Below the pieces are notes generated by a model. The model did no database searches. It saw only the letters and a program-made list of their open reading frames with translations, and was not told the DNA's origin. From NCBI RefSeq assembly GCF_024749285.1, contig NZ_CP087196.1:3348001-3412000 (forward strand): DNA of 64,000 nt. The letters are read 5' to 3'. This document shows, one piece after another, positions 8,419 to 16,780 of this stretch; position 1 is the first letter of the stretch, and each line of letters begins with the position of its first letter. The position numbers were made by a program, and so were the translations under genes. Origin of the DNA: Pseudomonas sp. B21-015 (GTDB lineage Bacteria > Pseudomonadota > Gammaproteobacteria > Pseudomonadales > Pseudomonadaceae).

Positions 8419-8422
8419 TTGA

Positions 8423-9271
<849 letters not shown>

Positions 9272-9282
9272 CCACTACATTG

Positions 9283-11004
9283 ATGCATCGAGTCGAACTT
9301 GTCGTAGGGCGTCAACTCCCCCGAGTCGGACTATCCGCGACGCTAGGCGACAAGGAAATGGCATCGGAGTTTCTACGCCCTGGAAGCGCCGACAGAGTGA
9401 CAAAGATTGAGTCTAAAAACTCAAACCAGACACTCCAGGTGCAAGTACGCGGTTACATCCAACCGCCCATGAGCGACCTCAGAAAGATTTCCGTCCAGTC
9501 CTCTGAAGAGGAAGGCGATGAAGACGAAACGGAAAACAAAGCAAGCCCTGACTTTGCGATCGCCGACCATCTCTACAAGGTTCTGCGAGGAAGCAATAAC
9601 CTGATATTCCCGAACAGCCGCCAGCAGGTTGAATGGTACGCAGACCAACTGCGTCGTCGCTGCGAGAAAGACGGTGTCCCCAACGAGTTCTGGCCTCACC
9701 ACGGTAGCCTTTCAAAGGACTTGCGTGAGCAGGCTGAGCACGCGCTTAAAGCGGGTAACCAGGCGGCATCGGCAATCTGCACCACGACGCTTGAACTGGG
9801 AATAGACATCGGGAGCATCAAGACAGTGGTGCAAATTGGCCCCCCTCCCTCGGTGGCGAGTCTACGTCAGCGCTTAGGTCGTTCGGGAAGACGCCCAGGA
9901 GAGAATGCGGTACTGCGAGCGTACTGCAAAGAATCGCCACTCAAAGATGGATCGAGCCTTTCCGACCAACTGCGCCAAGGCCTGGTACAGACCATTGCCA
10001 TGGTTCGCCTGCTGATTCGAGGGTGGTTCGAACCTCCGAGAGCCCAAGGCGTTCACGCCTCCACCCTGGTTCAGCAAATCCTTTCCATCATTGCCCAGTG
10101 TGGAGGCGCATCAGCGGCAGATCTTTGGAAAAGCTTGATCGCCGAAGGGGCTTTTTCCAAAGTCGAAAGATCCGACTTCGTGAGGCTGCTCAGGTCATTG
10201 GGAGAGCATGAACTCATTGTTCAAGACAGTTCGGGATTGTTGCTTCCCGGGACGGTTGGAGAGCGTCTGATAAACCACTACGAGTTCTACAGCGCATTCA
10301 CCAGCGATGAAGAGTTTCGCCTCGTGTGTGATGGGAAAGCCCTGGGGTCAGTGCCAGTAAGCCGCCCGCTTACCAAGGATCAACGAATCATCTTTGGCGG
10401 GCGACGATGGCAAGTGCGTGACGTTGATCTCCAGGCCAAGGTTATTATTGTTACAGCCGCACGCGGCGGTGCTCCTCCCCAGTTCGATGGTTTGGGTGCA
10501 ATGGTGCATGACACCGTCCGTGAAGAAATGCGCGCAGTGCTGGCGGATACTTCGCCCTGCCTGTTTATTGATCGCGGAGCTCAAGAATTGCTCGACGAGG
10601 CACGGAAGACATTTGTCTCATTAGGCCTCGGTGAACACTACATCATCGAGTCGGGCGGTAAGTGTTATCTGATGAGCTGGCTCGGTGATCATGCCAACGA
10701 TGCACTGCGTCTGTTGCTCAATCATGTAGACCTATCTTGCGATAACGCAGGCCTTGCCATTGAGATTGACGCAGACATCAGTCGAACCCAAGCAGCGCTG
10801 GAGGATGTTGGTAGATTGGATGCAGGTGATCTCGATTCGATTCTTGCGAATGTGGAGAACATGCTGCGCGAGAAATGGGATTGGGCATTGCCGGAGTCAT
10901 TGCTGATGAAGTCGTTTGCGTCTATATCGCTGGATATCTCGACTGCTATCGCTTTTGCGCAAAGCCAATCTACGGCTAAGCAGAATGGCGTGGCCACGCC
11001 GTAG
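9283..11004 (+). pseudogene. sngC: Lhr/BrxHI-like helicase (SngC-like), 3' fragment after IS3
   Basis: The remaining 573 codons of the Shango-type helicase. Visible motifs are III (SAT in RVGLSATLGD), IV-like (HHGSLSK), V (TTLELGIDIGS) and VI (SLRQRLGRSGRR), followed by a C-terminal region resembling Lhr-like proteins. An acidic linker (SSEEEGDEDETEN) interrupts the second RecA lobe. The frame stays open a little upstream inside the IS (to 9268), so a start within the IS end is possible. A separate C-terminal fragment would lack the Walker A and DEAD motifs, so no active helicase is expected. Confidence 0.88.
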
Positions 11005-11149
11005 ATGCGTTTCAAACCCGTTTCGCGCTCACACGCGGCCTCTATGTAGGCCCGAGCAGCGTAAGACGTTGGCGCAGGAGATTCGGTAAATACAGAACAT
11101 TCAACACGCCGACAACTTCATTTCTGCTACTGAAGCAAAGCGAAAACGT

Positions 11150-12439
11150 TTAGTGGGCTGGAGGCTCCCAACTCTCAAAATGCTTCAGTGCGTTCAAGTC
11201 TCCGATTAACTCTCTCGCTTTGGTCAGTCGCTCTAGAACAGCTTTACGATCGGCATCCCCCAACCTCTGTGCAGATTGCTCGATGTCATCAAAGAAGGCG
11301 CGGATACTGTTCACCTTCGCCCAAGTCTCAATCACAGACTCAAGCCGATCACGGCTTTCCTGGATCACCTTGAGTCGGCGCTTTTCCTCTTCTTGTCTGC
11401 GCCTCTCCTCACACTCCAATAAAAACTTGTGATGCTCTCGCTCGCTCCGTTCACGCTCGACTTCGACTTTGTTGGCAAGCACCGGAGCCTCAGCAATCAA
11501 CAATTTGATGATGCCAGCAGTTTTGTTGACTAAGTCACCAGGCTTGTCCTCAATCCAACGACGTACCCATTCTGCGCGGTAGTAGGGAGAATAAACCTGC
11601 AGGCAAAGACGGCCAGTAGGCATGTCTTTGCTCATTACCCAACCATCATGAAATGGAGATCGTCGTTGACTCATGGGAAGCGAGCTCAGTCGAACATATT
11701 GCTTACCGACACTTTTCACTGGCACGTATTCACTGACTTCGTAGATGGTCAGCCCGAATTGGACATTTCCAATGTGAACCTCAGTGGGTCGCTGCGGCTT
11801 CCAGAGTGGAGGATGAACGTACCTATTCGACTCCTTTTCTCGGTGATCCACGGATTCACGATTCATGTATGTATCGGCATTTGAGAGCGCTACGGAAAAA
11901 CCTTTTTCCATCAGCGCCAAGTACAGCTGATTGGCAAAGTCCACGGCACGAGTGAGTCCGGTACGGCTCACAATGAGATCGGCCATAGAGCGTTTTGTCG
12001 GTCGCAAATAACCATTTTCGCTTTCCCTCGCCTTCAAGAAATGCTCTTCGATACCCAGCAACAATGGGTGTTTCCGAGGTAGCTTCACATCTATGTTATT
12101 TTTCCGCCGACCCAGCTTCCGGGGTGCTTTCGGTAGGGCCTGTGAAACCTTGAGAGGCGTGCCATTTCGACTCCAGGCAATGAGAGTGCCTGGCAACGCC
12201 GTTGGTAAAGGTGGGCGAGGCTTTCCTTTGCCCGCCGCAACCTGAGCCCAATACCCCACTGGCGGTCGAGGTACATTCAGGCTGGAATAGACCCGAGCCA
12301 GGTAGCTGGAAGAAACACCATATCGTTCCCCGATTTTAGTCATCGGCATCGACCAGGCTTGTTCGTACAGCGACTCTCTTGTCACAACGTCTTCGGAGGA
12401 GTCATCGGCTGGAATGTTTGATTCTGGCGTGTCTTCCAT
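11150..12439 (-). CDS. Uncharacterised 429-aa protein with N-terminal HTH-like region
   Basis: Residues 18-75 contain a helix-turn-helix-like stretch (ESLYEQAWSMPMTKIGERYG, then VSSSYLARVYSSLNVPRPPVGYW). This motif recurs in a family of unknown function that I associate with mobile or defence regions. The C-terminal third (about 330-400) is a highly charged coiled coil rich in Glu, Arg and Lys. There is no enzyme motif or membrane segment. It is convergent with the Shango operon and divergent from the next pair of small genes. A DNA-binding regulatory or structural role is plausible but unproven. Confidence 0.75.
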   Translation of the reverse strand: MEDTPESNIPADDSSEDVVTRESLYEQAWSMPMTKIGERYGVSSSYLARVYSSLNVPRPPVGYWAQVAAGKGKPRPPLPTALPGTLIAWSRNGTPLKVSQALPKAPRKLGRRKNNIDVKLPRKHPLLLGIEEHFLKARESENGYLRPTKRSMADLIVSRTGLTRAVDFANQLYLALMEKGFSVALSNADTYMNRESVDHREKESNRYVHPPLWKPQRPTEVHIGNVQFGLTIYEVSEYVPVKSVGKQYVRLSSLPMSQRRSPFHDGWVMSKDMPTGRLCLQVYSPYYRAEWVRRWIEDKPGDLVNKTAGIIKLLIAEAPVLANKVEVERERSEREHHKFLLECEERRRQEEEKRRLKVIQESRDRLESVIETWAKVNSIRAFFDDIEQSAQRLGDADRKAVLERLTKARELIGDLNALKHFESWEPPAH

Positions 12440-12766
12440 GGATAGGCGCTTCGAAAAAGGTGATCTGGAAGTAGGCTGCTGCTAAGTCATCCTAGCCTAA
12501 ACGTTATGACGATCCGATGCGGCAATAGGCTGAGTCATTGACCGATTCACACCCGCGCTACGCTCGCTGCCTCAAATGAAAAGCATTCGAACGCAGAGGA
12601 AACGAGTGAGCAATCTGCGCAACTACCAATAGTTGATTCAAAGCTGCAATGCTCGCTTCACGCGCGCGTCCATCCAGTAAAATTCGGTGCACCCAATTGC
12701 CCTTATGCTGATAGCGTAGCCAACACGAACCGCGAACTGATCTACATATACCGTGATAAGGAATCA
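12440..12766. other. Divergent intergenic region with a doubtful minus-strand ORF
   Basis: This separates the 429-aa gene from the gene starting at 12767. A minus-strand frame (12558-12767) contains a protein-like stretch, WLRYQHKGNWVHRILLDGRA, but has no clear ribosome site and would start exactly opposite the next gene's start. It may be a gene remnant. Confidence 0.35.
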
Positions 12767-13192
12767 ATGTTGGAAGCCGATCTAAAGACCTTATGGCAAC
12801 GCGAGCGAAAACGGCGCGACATACTGTGGACGCTAGAGCGCTTACGCCCTGGTGCTAAAGAAGCAAAACCATTCCTTGCCGAGCTCGAAGATATCGATCA
12901 CCAGGATCTCAAAAACCCAATCGGTGATGCCCATTCGATGTCGATTGATGAGTTGCGCGAACGAGTCCCAGAAACACCATTCCAAGGCAGCGATGGTCAC
13001 CCTTTCGTTATCGTACTCGACCAGCACATCCCACAACCTTGGCATGCACGATTCGAAGCGGCTAGTGCCTTATCTACCCGGCTCCCAGAAGGAAACTACG
13101 CAAGTGATTGGCGGCGATTTTTACGCGTGTGGCTGCGGGAAATGGAGCACCTCAAAGCTCACCGAGAGTGGAGTCAAAATGATCGAGTTTGA
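12767..13192 (+). CDS. Hypothetical protein (141 aa)
   Basis: An unrecognised protein starting MLEADLKTLWQRERKRRD behind AAGGA. It is acidic and helix-rich at the N-terminus, with a tryptophan-rich C-terminal segment (DWRRFLRVWLREMEHL). It has no signal peptide and no known motif. The stop overlaps the start of the next small ORF by 14 bp, so the two are probably a translationally coupled pair. No function can be given. Confidence 0.6.
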   Translation: MLEADLKTLWQRERKRRDILWTLERLRPGAKEAKPFLAELEDIDHQDLKNPIGDAHSMSIDELRERVPETPFQGSDGHPFVIVLDQHIPQPWHARFEAASALSTRLPEGNYASDWRRFLRVWLREMEHLKAHREWSQNDRV

Positions 13193-13343
13193 TTTGAACA
13201 CAAACGACTGTGAGGCGCTGTTGCGGCACTGCGAAAGCTTTGTCCCTGAGGGTGATGACCCAAGGGAGAAGCGTCGCTTGCTGGCGGGCTTAGAGGCCCT
13301 TCGAGAGGCGCTGATCGAGCATCTTAAAGAGAACGTTTTGTAA
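13179..13343 (+). CDS. Small hypothetical protein (54 aa) overlapping its upstream neighbour
   Basis: ATG at 13179 is preceded by GGAG and gives MIEFDLNTNDCEALLRHCES, ending HLKENVL. It overlaps the 3' end of the preceding gene by 14 bp in another frame. It is acidic and predicted helical. The coupled arrangement and a reasonable ribosome site support it being real. The family is unknown. Confidence 0.55.
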   Translation: MIEFDLNTNDCEALLRHCESFVPEGDDPREKRRLLAGLEALREALIEHLKENVL

Positions 13344-13460
13344 GAACAGGGACGACAAATTTTGGGGCAACGTACTGCCAACGTTAAGTGCCTGGCGGAG
13401 GCAGCACCAAAGCTGCCGAAATATCTGTTTCATGGGTTCGATGGCTTGCTTCAAATGAGC

Positions 13461-13838
13461 TCATTTGCAGTCATCTGAGGGTGACCAATTTTTATGGTCA
13501 AGACATCGTACGCTGAGCCAGCGTTCCCCTCCTAAAGTCCCTGTCAGCCCACAAACCTCGCAGGTCGACATCGACCTCTCTTCTGCAGCGGCAACCGCTT
13601 CACGGCACGCCATATCACCGCCGGCATAGTAGAAACGCAATCCGCCGAACTTTTCCTTCACCTGACGCACCCGGATTTGAGGCACCTCAGGATGAGCATC
13701 CAAATGACTTTTCAGCGTGCCACACAGCTCATCGATCAAATCCAACCATCCTGGCAGACACGCGATTTCGCGAAGAGGCGCGCTTGAAAAAAACTCCGGA
13801 TATCGATCACGCAAGATCGGCAACAGATTTTCAACCAT
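13461..13838 (-). CDS. Conserved hypothetical protein (125 aa) with Cys pair
   Basis: MVENLLPILRDRYPEFF is followed by a conserved-looking block RVRQVKEKFGGLRFYYAGGD and a C-terminal CEVCG plus a later Cys, which may bind metal. I recall proteins of this shape as widespread hypotheticals in accessory regions, but no function is known to me. The start overlaps the stop of the upstream 146-aa gene by 8 bp, so the two are coupled. Confidence 0.65.
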   Translation of the reverse strand: MVENLLPILRDRYPEFFSSAPLREIACLPGWLDLIDELCGTLKSHLDAHPEVPQIRVRQVKEKFGGLRFYYAGGDMACREAVAAAEERSMSTCEVCGLTGTLGGERWLSVRCLDHKNWSPSDDCK

Positions 13839-14271
13839 AGGTCTTCTCTACTCGCTTTATGTCAGCGGATATTGCCTCAACAGCGGGCAAGCTCACATGC
13901 TTGCGCGCGCCTCGGCCGGCCAAGATGAAGATCGTATGTTTGCTTTCAAAAATGCAGCCATCAAATGACCGTTGAAAATCACTGAGAATGCTGTCGCCAG
14001 GCTGGAGTTTGCTCTGGCTATCGAACACCGCTGCTTGGGCATACAAAAGAGTTGCCTCAAGGCCTTGCGCTTTGATTTCGCGATCTTGAGAGTCCGGGAG
14101 CATGACATCCAATAACATCCAACGTCGTACGATGCAAAAAGGCTTTTCTCCGAAGGTATCAGCGGCCAGTTCGATCAACTCATCGTCGCCAAGCGTTGAA
14201 CCCCCAAGTGGTTGTGCTGGCCCAAACAGTAAATCGCCTAAAAGGTCTGTGTCCGTAACGCTTGCGTTCAT
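13831..14271 (-). CDS. Hypothetical protein (146 aa)
   Basis: Starts MNASVTDTDLLGDLL. It contains a central segment FCIVRRWMLLDVMLPDSQDREIKAQGLEATLLYAQAAVFDSQSKLQ (quoted as ordered pieces: FCIVRRWMLLDVMLPDSQ, then EATLLYAQAAVFDSQS). There is no signal peptide or membrane helix. It overlaps the next gene by 8 bp. The function is not recognised; it may belong to a DUF seen in Pseudomonas accessory regions. Confidence 0.6.
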   Translation of the reverse strand: MNASVTDTDLLGDLLFGPAQPLGGSTLGDDELIELAADTFGEKPFCIVRRWMLLDVMLPDSQDREIKAQGLEATLLYAQAAVFDSQSKLQPGDSILSDFQRSFDGCIFESKHTIFILAGRGARKHVSLPAVEAISADIKRVEKTYG

Positions 14272-14391
14272 AATCGTGCTTTAACCTGCCCTTAACGCGA
14301 GTATCAGATCATCAGTCATTTGCCCGATCCCCATTGCCACCTGGATAACTCGAAAGCCTTTTCGCGCCACGTAGCCGTATCCGCAGATCGC

Positions 14392-14718
14392 TTAGTGATA
14401 AATGCGGTTCATGTAGACGTTGTGGCCGCCAGGCGCCCAACTGATCACTACATAGCGGCTGCCTGCCACCGTTTCAAACAATGAATAACCTTCGACGAAG
14501 ACGACGGTCGTTATCCGGGACGTCCGCATACTCGCGCCCTCCCGAAACCGCCCCGTGCTGTCGCCATAGATCGTTCCCATCAATACGGGTGGACTGTCGA
14601 CGGCTGCAAACAAAAACGCGGTGATGGGCATTCCGAAATCCTTCTCCATTGCCTCGGCGACTGCTGCCGGAATGGACAATTCACGCTGTTGCTCAATCAT
14701 CAAGCAGCTCGCCTGCAT
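14392..14718 (-). CDS. Hypothetical protein (about 100-108 aa)
   Basis: Two starts are possible: ATG at 14718 (MQASCLMIEQQ) or ATG at 14700 (MIEQQRELS), the latter having GGCGAG upstream. The body includes DFGMPITAFLFAAVDSPPVL and ends in ETVAGSRYVVISWAPGGHN, resembling small Pseudomonas hypotheticals. No functional motif is visible. It lies on the same strand as the preceding two hypotheticals but is separated from them by about 120 bp. Confidence 0.5.
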   Translation of the reverse strand: MQASCLMIEQQRELSIPAAVAEAMEKDFGMPITAFLFAAVDSPPVLMGTIYGDSTGRFREGASMRTSRITTVVFVEGYSLFETVAGSRYVVISWAPGGHNVYMNRIYH

Positions 14719-14829
14719 GGTCAGCCTGCTTACATTTGTCGTCGCCTACTCCACACATCGTTCGTCTCCCCTATCTTTTCAACATAGAACTGAGCCGAGC
14801 CCGCTTACGGCCCATGGGTAGGCGCGCAT

Positions 14830-15560
14830 TCAGGAAAGGTCAATTACAAAACCGTGATCGAAACCCGTCCGTTCACCTGGGTAACCTCTAGGGTTCGAGA
14901 CCACACGACAGCCATCCAGCGTGATATCAACCGCCCGGTGGGTATGTCCAAAAATCCAAAGATCCGCTTTATTCAGAAGCTCGTGCCAACGGTTTGAGTA
15001 AGCAGCACTCAAATGCCCTTCATGTTTATCACCCATTACTTCAGGGATGGGTGCGTGATGCGTAACGACCACAGTTTTGCCATCGAATGGCTCATCAAGC
15101 TCCTTGGCCAGCCAAGCGAACGACGCGTAGTTTCGACTGATGAGGTCGGACGGGCGCAGCCGGCGATAGTTTTCTCCAGTGCGAATGACTCGAAAATCAG
15201 TCATCCAATCCCATGCGGTTTGGGTTGCTGCAACGATGTTCCCGCTGGACGTAAAATCAGTCCAACCCGTTGCGCAAAGGAACCGTGTTTGGTTCCAAAT
15301 GAAGGTCTCGTTTTCTAAACATGAACGTGTGACGAAGCTCCCTTCTTCATCTTTCGCAACGTGTGATCAATGTGGCCGCCATAAAACTCATGATTGCCAC
15401 ACACGTAAATCACGGGGCAAACAAATACTTCATTCGCCCACTTCACCCCTCTCGCTTTGACATCAATATCCCCGGCTAGCACGACCAGATCGTAGTCTCC
15501 TGATACAGGTAAGAAAGGAGAAAATTCGTTGTGCAGATCTGAAAGCACGTAAAGCTTCAT
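14830..15560 (-). pseudogene. Calcineurin-like metallophosphoesterase, split by a one-base shift
   Basis: The first frame (15560 to 15315) encodes MKLYVLSDLHNEF, AGDID and CGNHEFYGG; the second (ending at 14830) encodes VVTHHAP and FGHTHRA. Together these are the complete metal-binding motif set of this phosphoesterase family. The first frame stops right after SHVHV at 15315. Reading one frame over gives ENETFIWNQTRFLCATGW and continues into the second part. The break is at a short T run (GTTTA on the minus strand; GTTTTA would restore the frame). Its start faces the XRE regulator gene. Either real inactivation or an assembly indel. Confidence 0.75.
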
Positions 15561-15657
15561 CTGTATTTCAATCTCGATTTACAGCTAAATTGATGGAGCA
15601 AATAAAAGGGGGCGGGACTGAGCTCTCGCAGAGTTTTAATCCGCAAACGAGCCAAGC

Positions 15658-15693
15658 GATCCACTCGTATGAATATATACATTTGAGTGGATC
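15658..15693. promoter_or_regulatory. Long inverted repeat, likely operator for the XRE regulator
   Basis: GATCCACTC (15658-15666) and GAGTGGATC (15685-15693) are perfect 9-bp inverted arms around an AT-rich 18-bp centre that includes TATATAC. It lies 44 bp before the regulator ATG and about 100 bp before the divergent phosphoesterase start. This is the expected position for an autoregulatory operator. The binding protein is inferred from position. Confidence 0.5.
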
Positions 15694-15736
15694 ATGGCAA
15701 TCACGGCATACAACTCTGTTTTTACGGAACGAAAAA

Positions 15737-16192
15737 ATGTCTGTGCGCACCGCATTCGCCGTAGCACTGAAGCTTTTGCGAACAAAGCGTGGCCTCACAC
15801 AGCATGAGCTGAGCAAAAAGGTCACTCAGTCGCATGTAAGCCGCATCGAAAATGAAATAACCTCCCCCAGCCTCGAAGCTATCATTGAGCTCGCCAGAGT
15901 TTTGGAGCTCAGCCCTGTTGCCCTCATGGCACTGGTGTGTGGTGCACAAGACGAACTGAGCGCGGGCGATGTCCTGAAAATCGCTGAAAAGGATCTCCAG
16001 GATATGGCGCTGCTGCAGGCTTCGATTCCGCTGGAAATTGAGGATATGCCTCACCCTCGCGTTACCGCTGCGGCAAAAATGCGAGAGGAAGTTCAAGCGC
16101 TCAAAGAACAAGGCCTTTCGCAGGCTGAAATCGCGAGGGAGCTGGGGATGGCAAAGACTACAGTTCAGCGTCATTGGCATCGTTCGGGCTGA
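15737..16192 (+). CDS. XRE-family regulator with additional C-terminal HTH
   Basis: A 151-residue protein from ATG at 15737; an upstream extension in the frame seems non-coding. The N-terminal Cro/CI-type helix-turn-helix reads ALKLLRTKRGLTQHELSKKV followed by TQSHVSRIENEITSPSLEAI. The C-terminus carries a second resolvase-like helix-turn-helix, GLSQAEIARELGMAKTTVQR. A symmetric operator candidate lies upstream. It is divergent from the phosphoesterase and precedes a small gene and the PrrC/RloC-like ATPase, so it may control one or both sides. Confidence 0.85.
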   Translation: MSVRTAFAVALKLLRTKRGLTQHELSKKVTQSHVSRIENEITSPSLEAIIELARVLELSPVALMALVCGAQDELSAGDVLKIAEKDLQDMALLQASIPLEIEDMPHPRVTAAAKMREEVQALKEQGLSQAEIARELGMAKTTVQRHWHRSG

Positions 16193-16287
16193 TCTTTTTT
16201 CTTGCTAACACCCCTCACCCGCCGACCGCTCCAGGCGATCATCGAACCACTGCTATGCTTTGCTCTCCATCCGAACGGAGTCGAGTC

Positions 16288-16509
16288 ATGGTCGAGCAAT
16301 ATTCCCTCCCCGACGTACTTGCAAGAATGTACGAAAACCAACTGGCGATCGAAGCTGCGCTGATGGAGCTCGTCCTTTTGGAGGAGCAGCGCGGATCATC
16401 TGAGGCTGGTGAGAATGCGCGTGCAGCGCTTGTAAGGATTGGCGAGAACGCCGGGCATATCAAGCAGGGGATTGCGAGGTTGGGGGGAGATGCGGGCACT
16501 TCTGCGTAG
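16288..16509 (+). CDS. Small conserved protein (73 aa), paralogue of 2025-2234
   Basis: Starts MVEQYSLPDVLARMYENQLA behind CGGAG. It shares the ENQ-x-A-x-EAA-x-MEL and EQRGS core with the ORF at 2025-2234, as well as related upstream DNA. It is predicted helical. The function is unknown. Two copies 14 kb apart in one accessory region suggest it belongs to a recurrent accessory family. Confidence 0.65.
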   Translation: MVEQYSLPDVLARMYENQLAIEAALMELVLLEEQRGSSEAGENARAALVRIGENAGHIKQGIARLGGDAGTSA

Positions 16510-16780
16510 TAAGTTCTAATCTTTTCCAAGCTTCCATCGCCCGAATAGTGCAGTACACCGTACTAGTACAACGCGCTCATTACACCGACCAAAAGCTCTC
16601 CCCCTGACCGCTGAAATCGTAACGCGGCATCATCATGGCCCAGCTAGACTCACAATCCATGCGGATCAGGATGTGAACGCGTGTCGCGAAGCCCTCCCCC
16701 GCAATCTCGCTAGTCGTGTACATAGAAGTCGGGGCGAAATCAGCGATTCAGCGCTGGGTGCACTGGAAAAAGGAGGCTCC

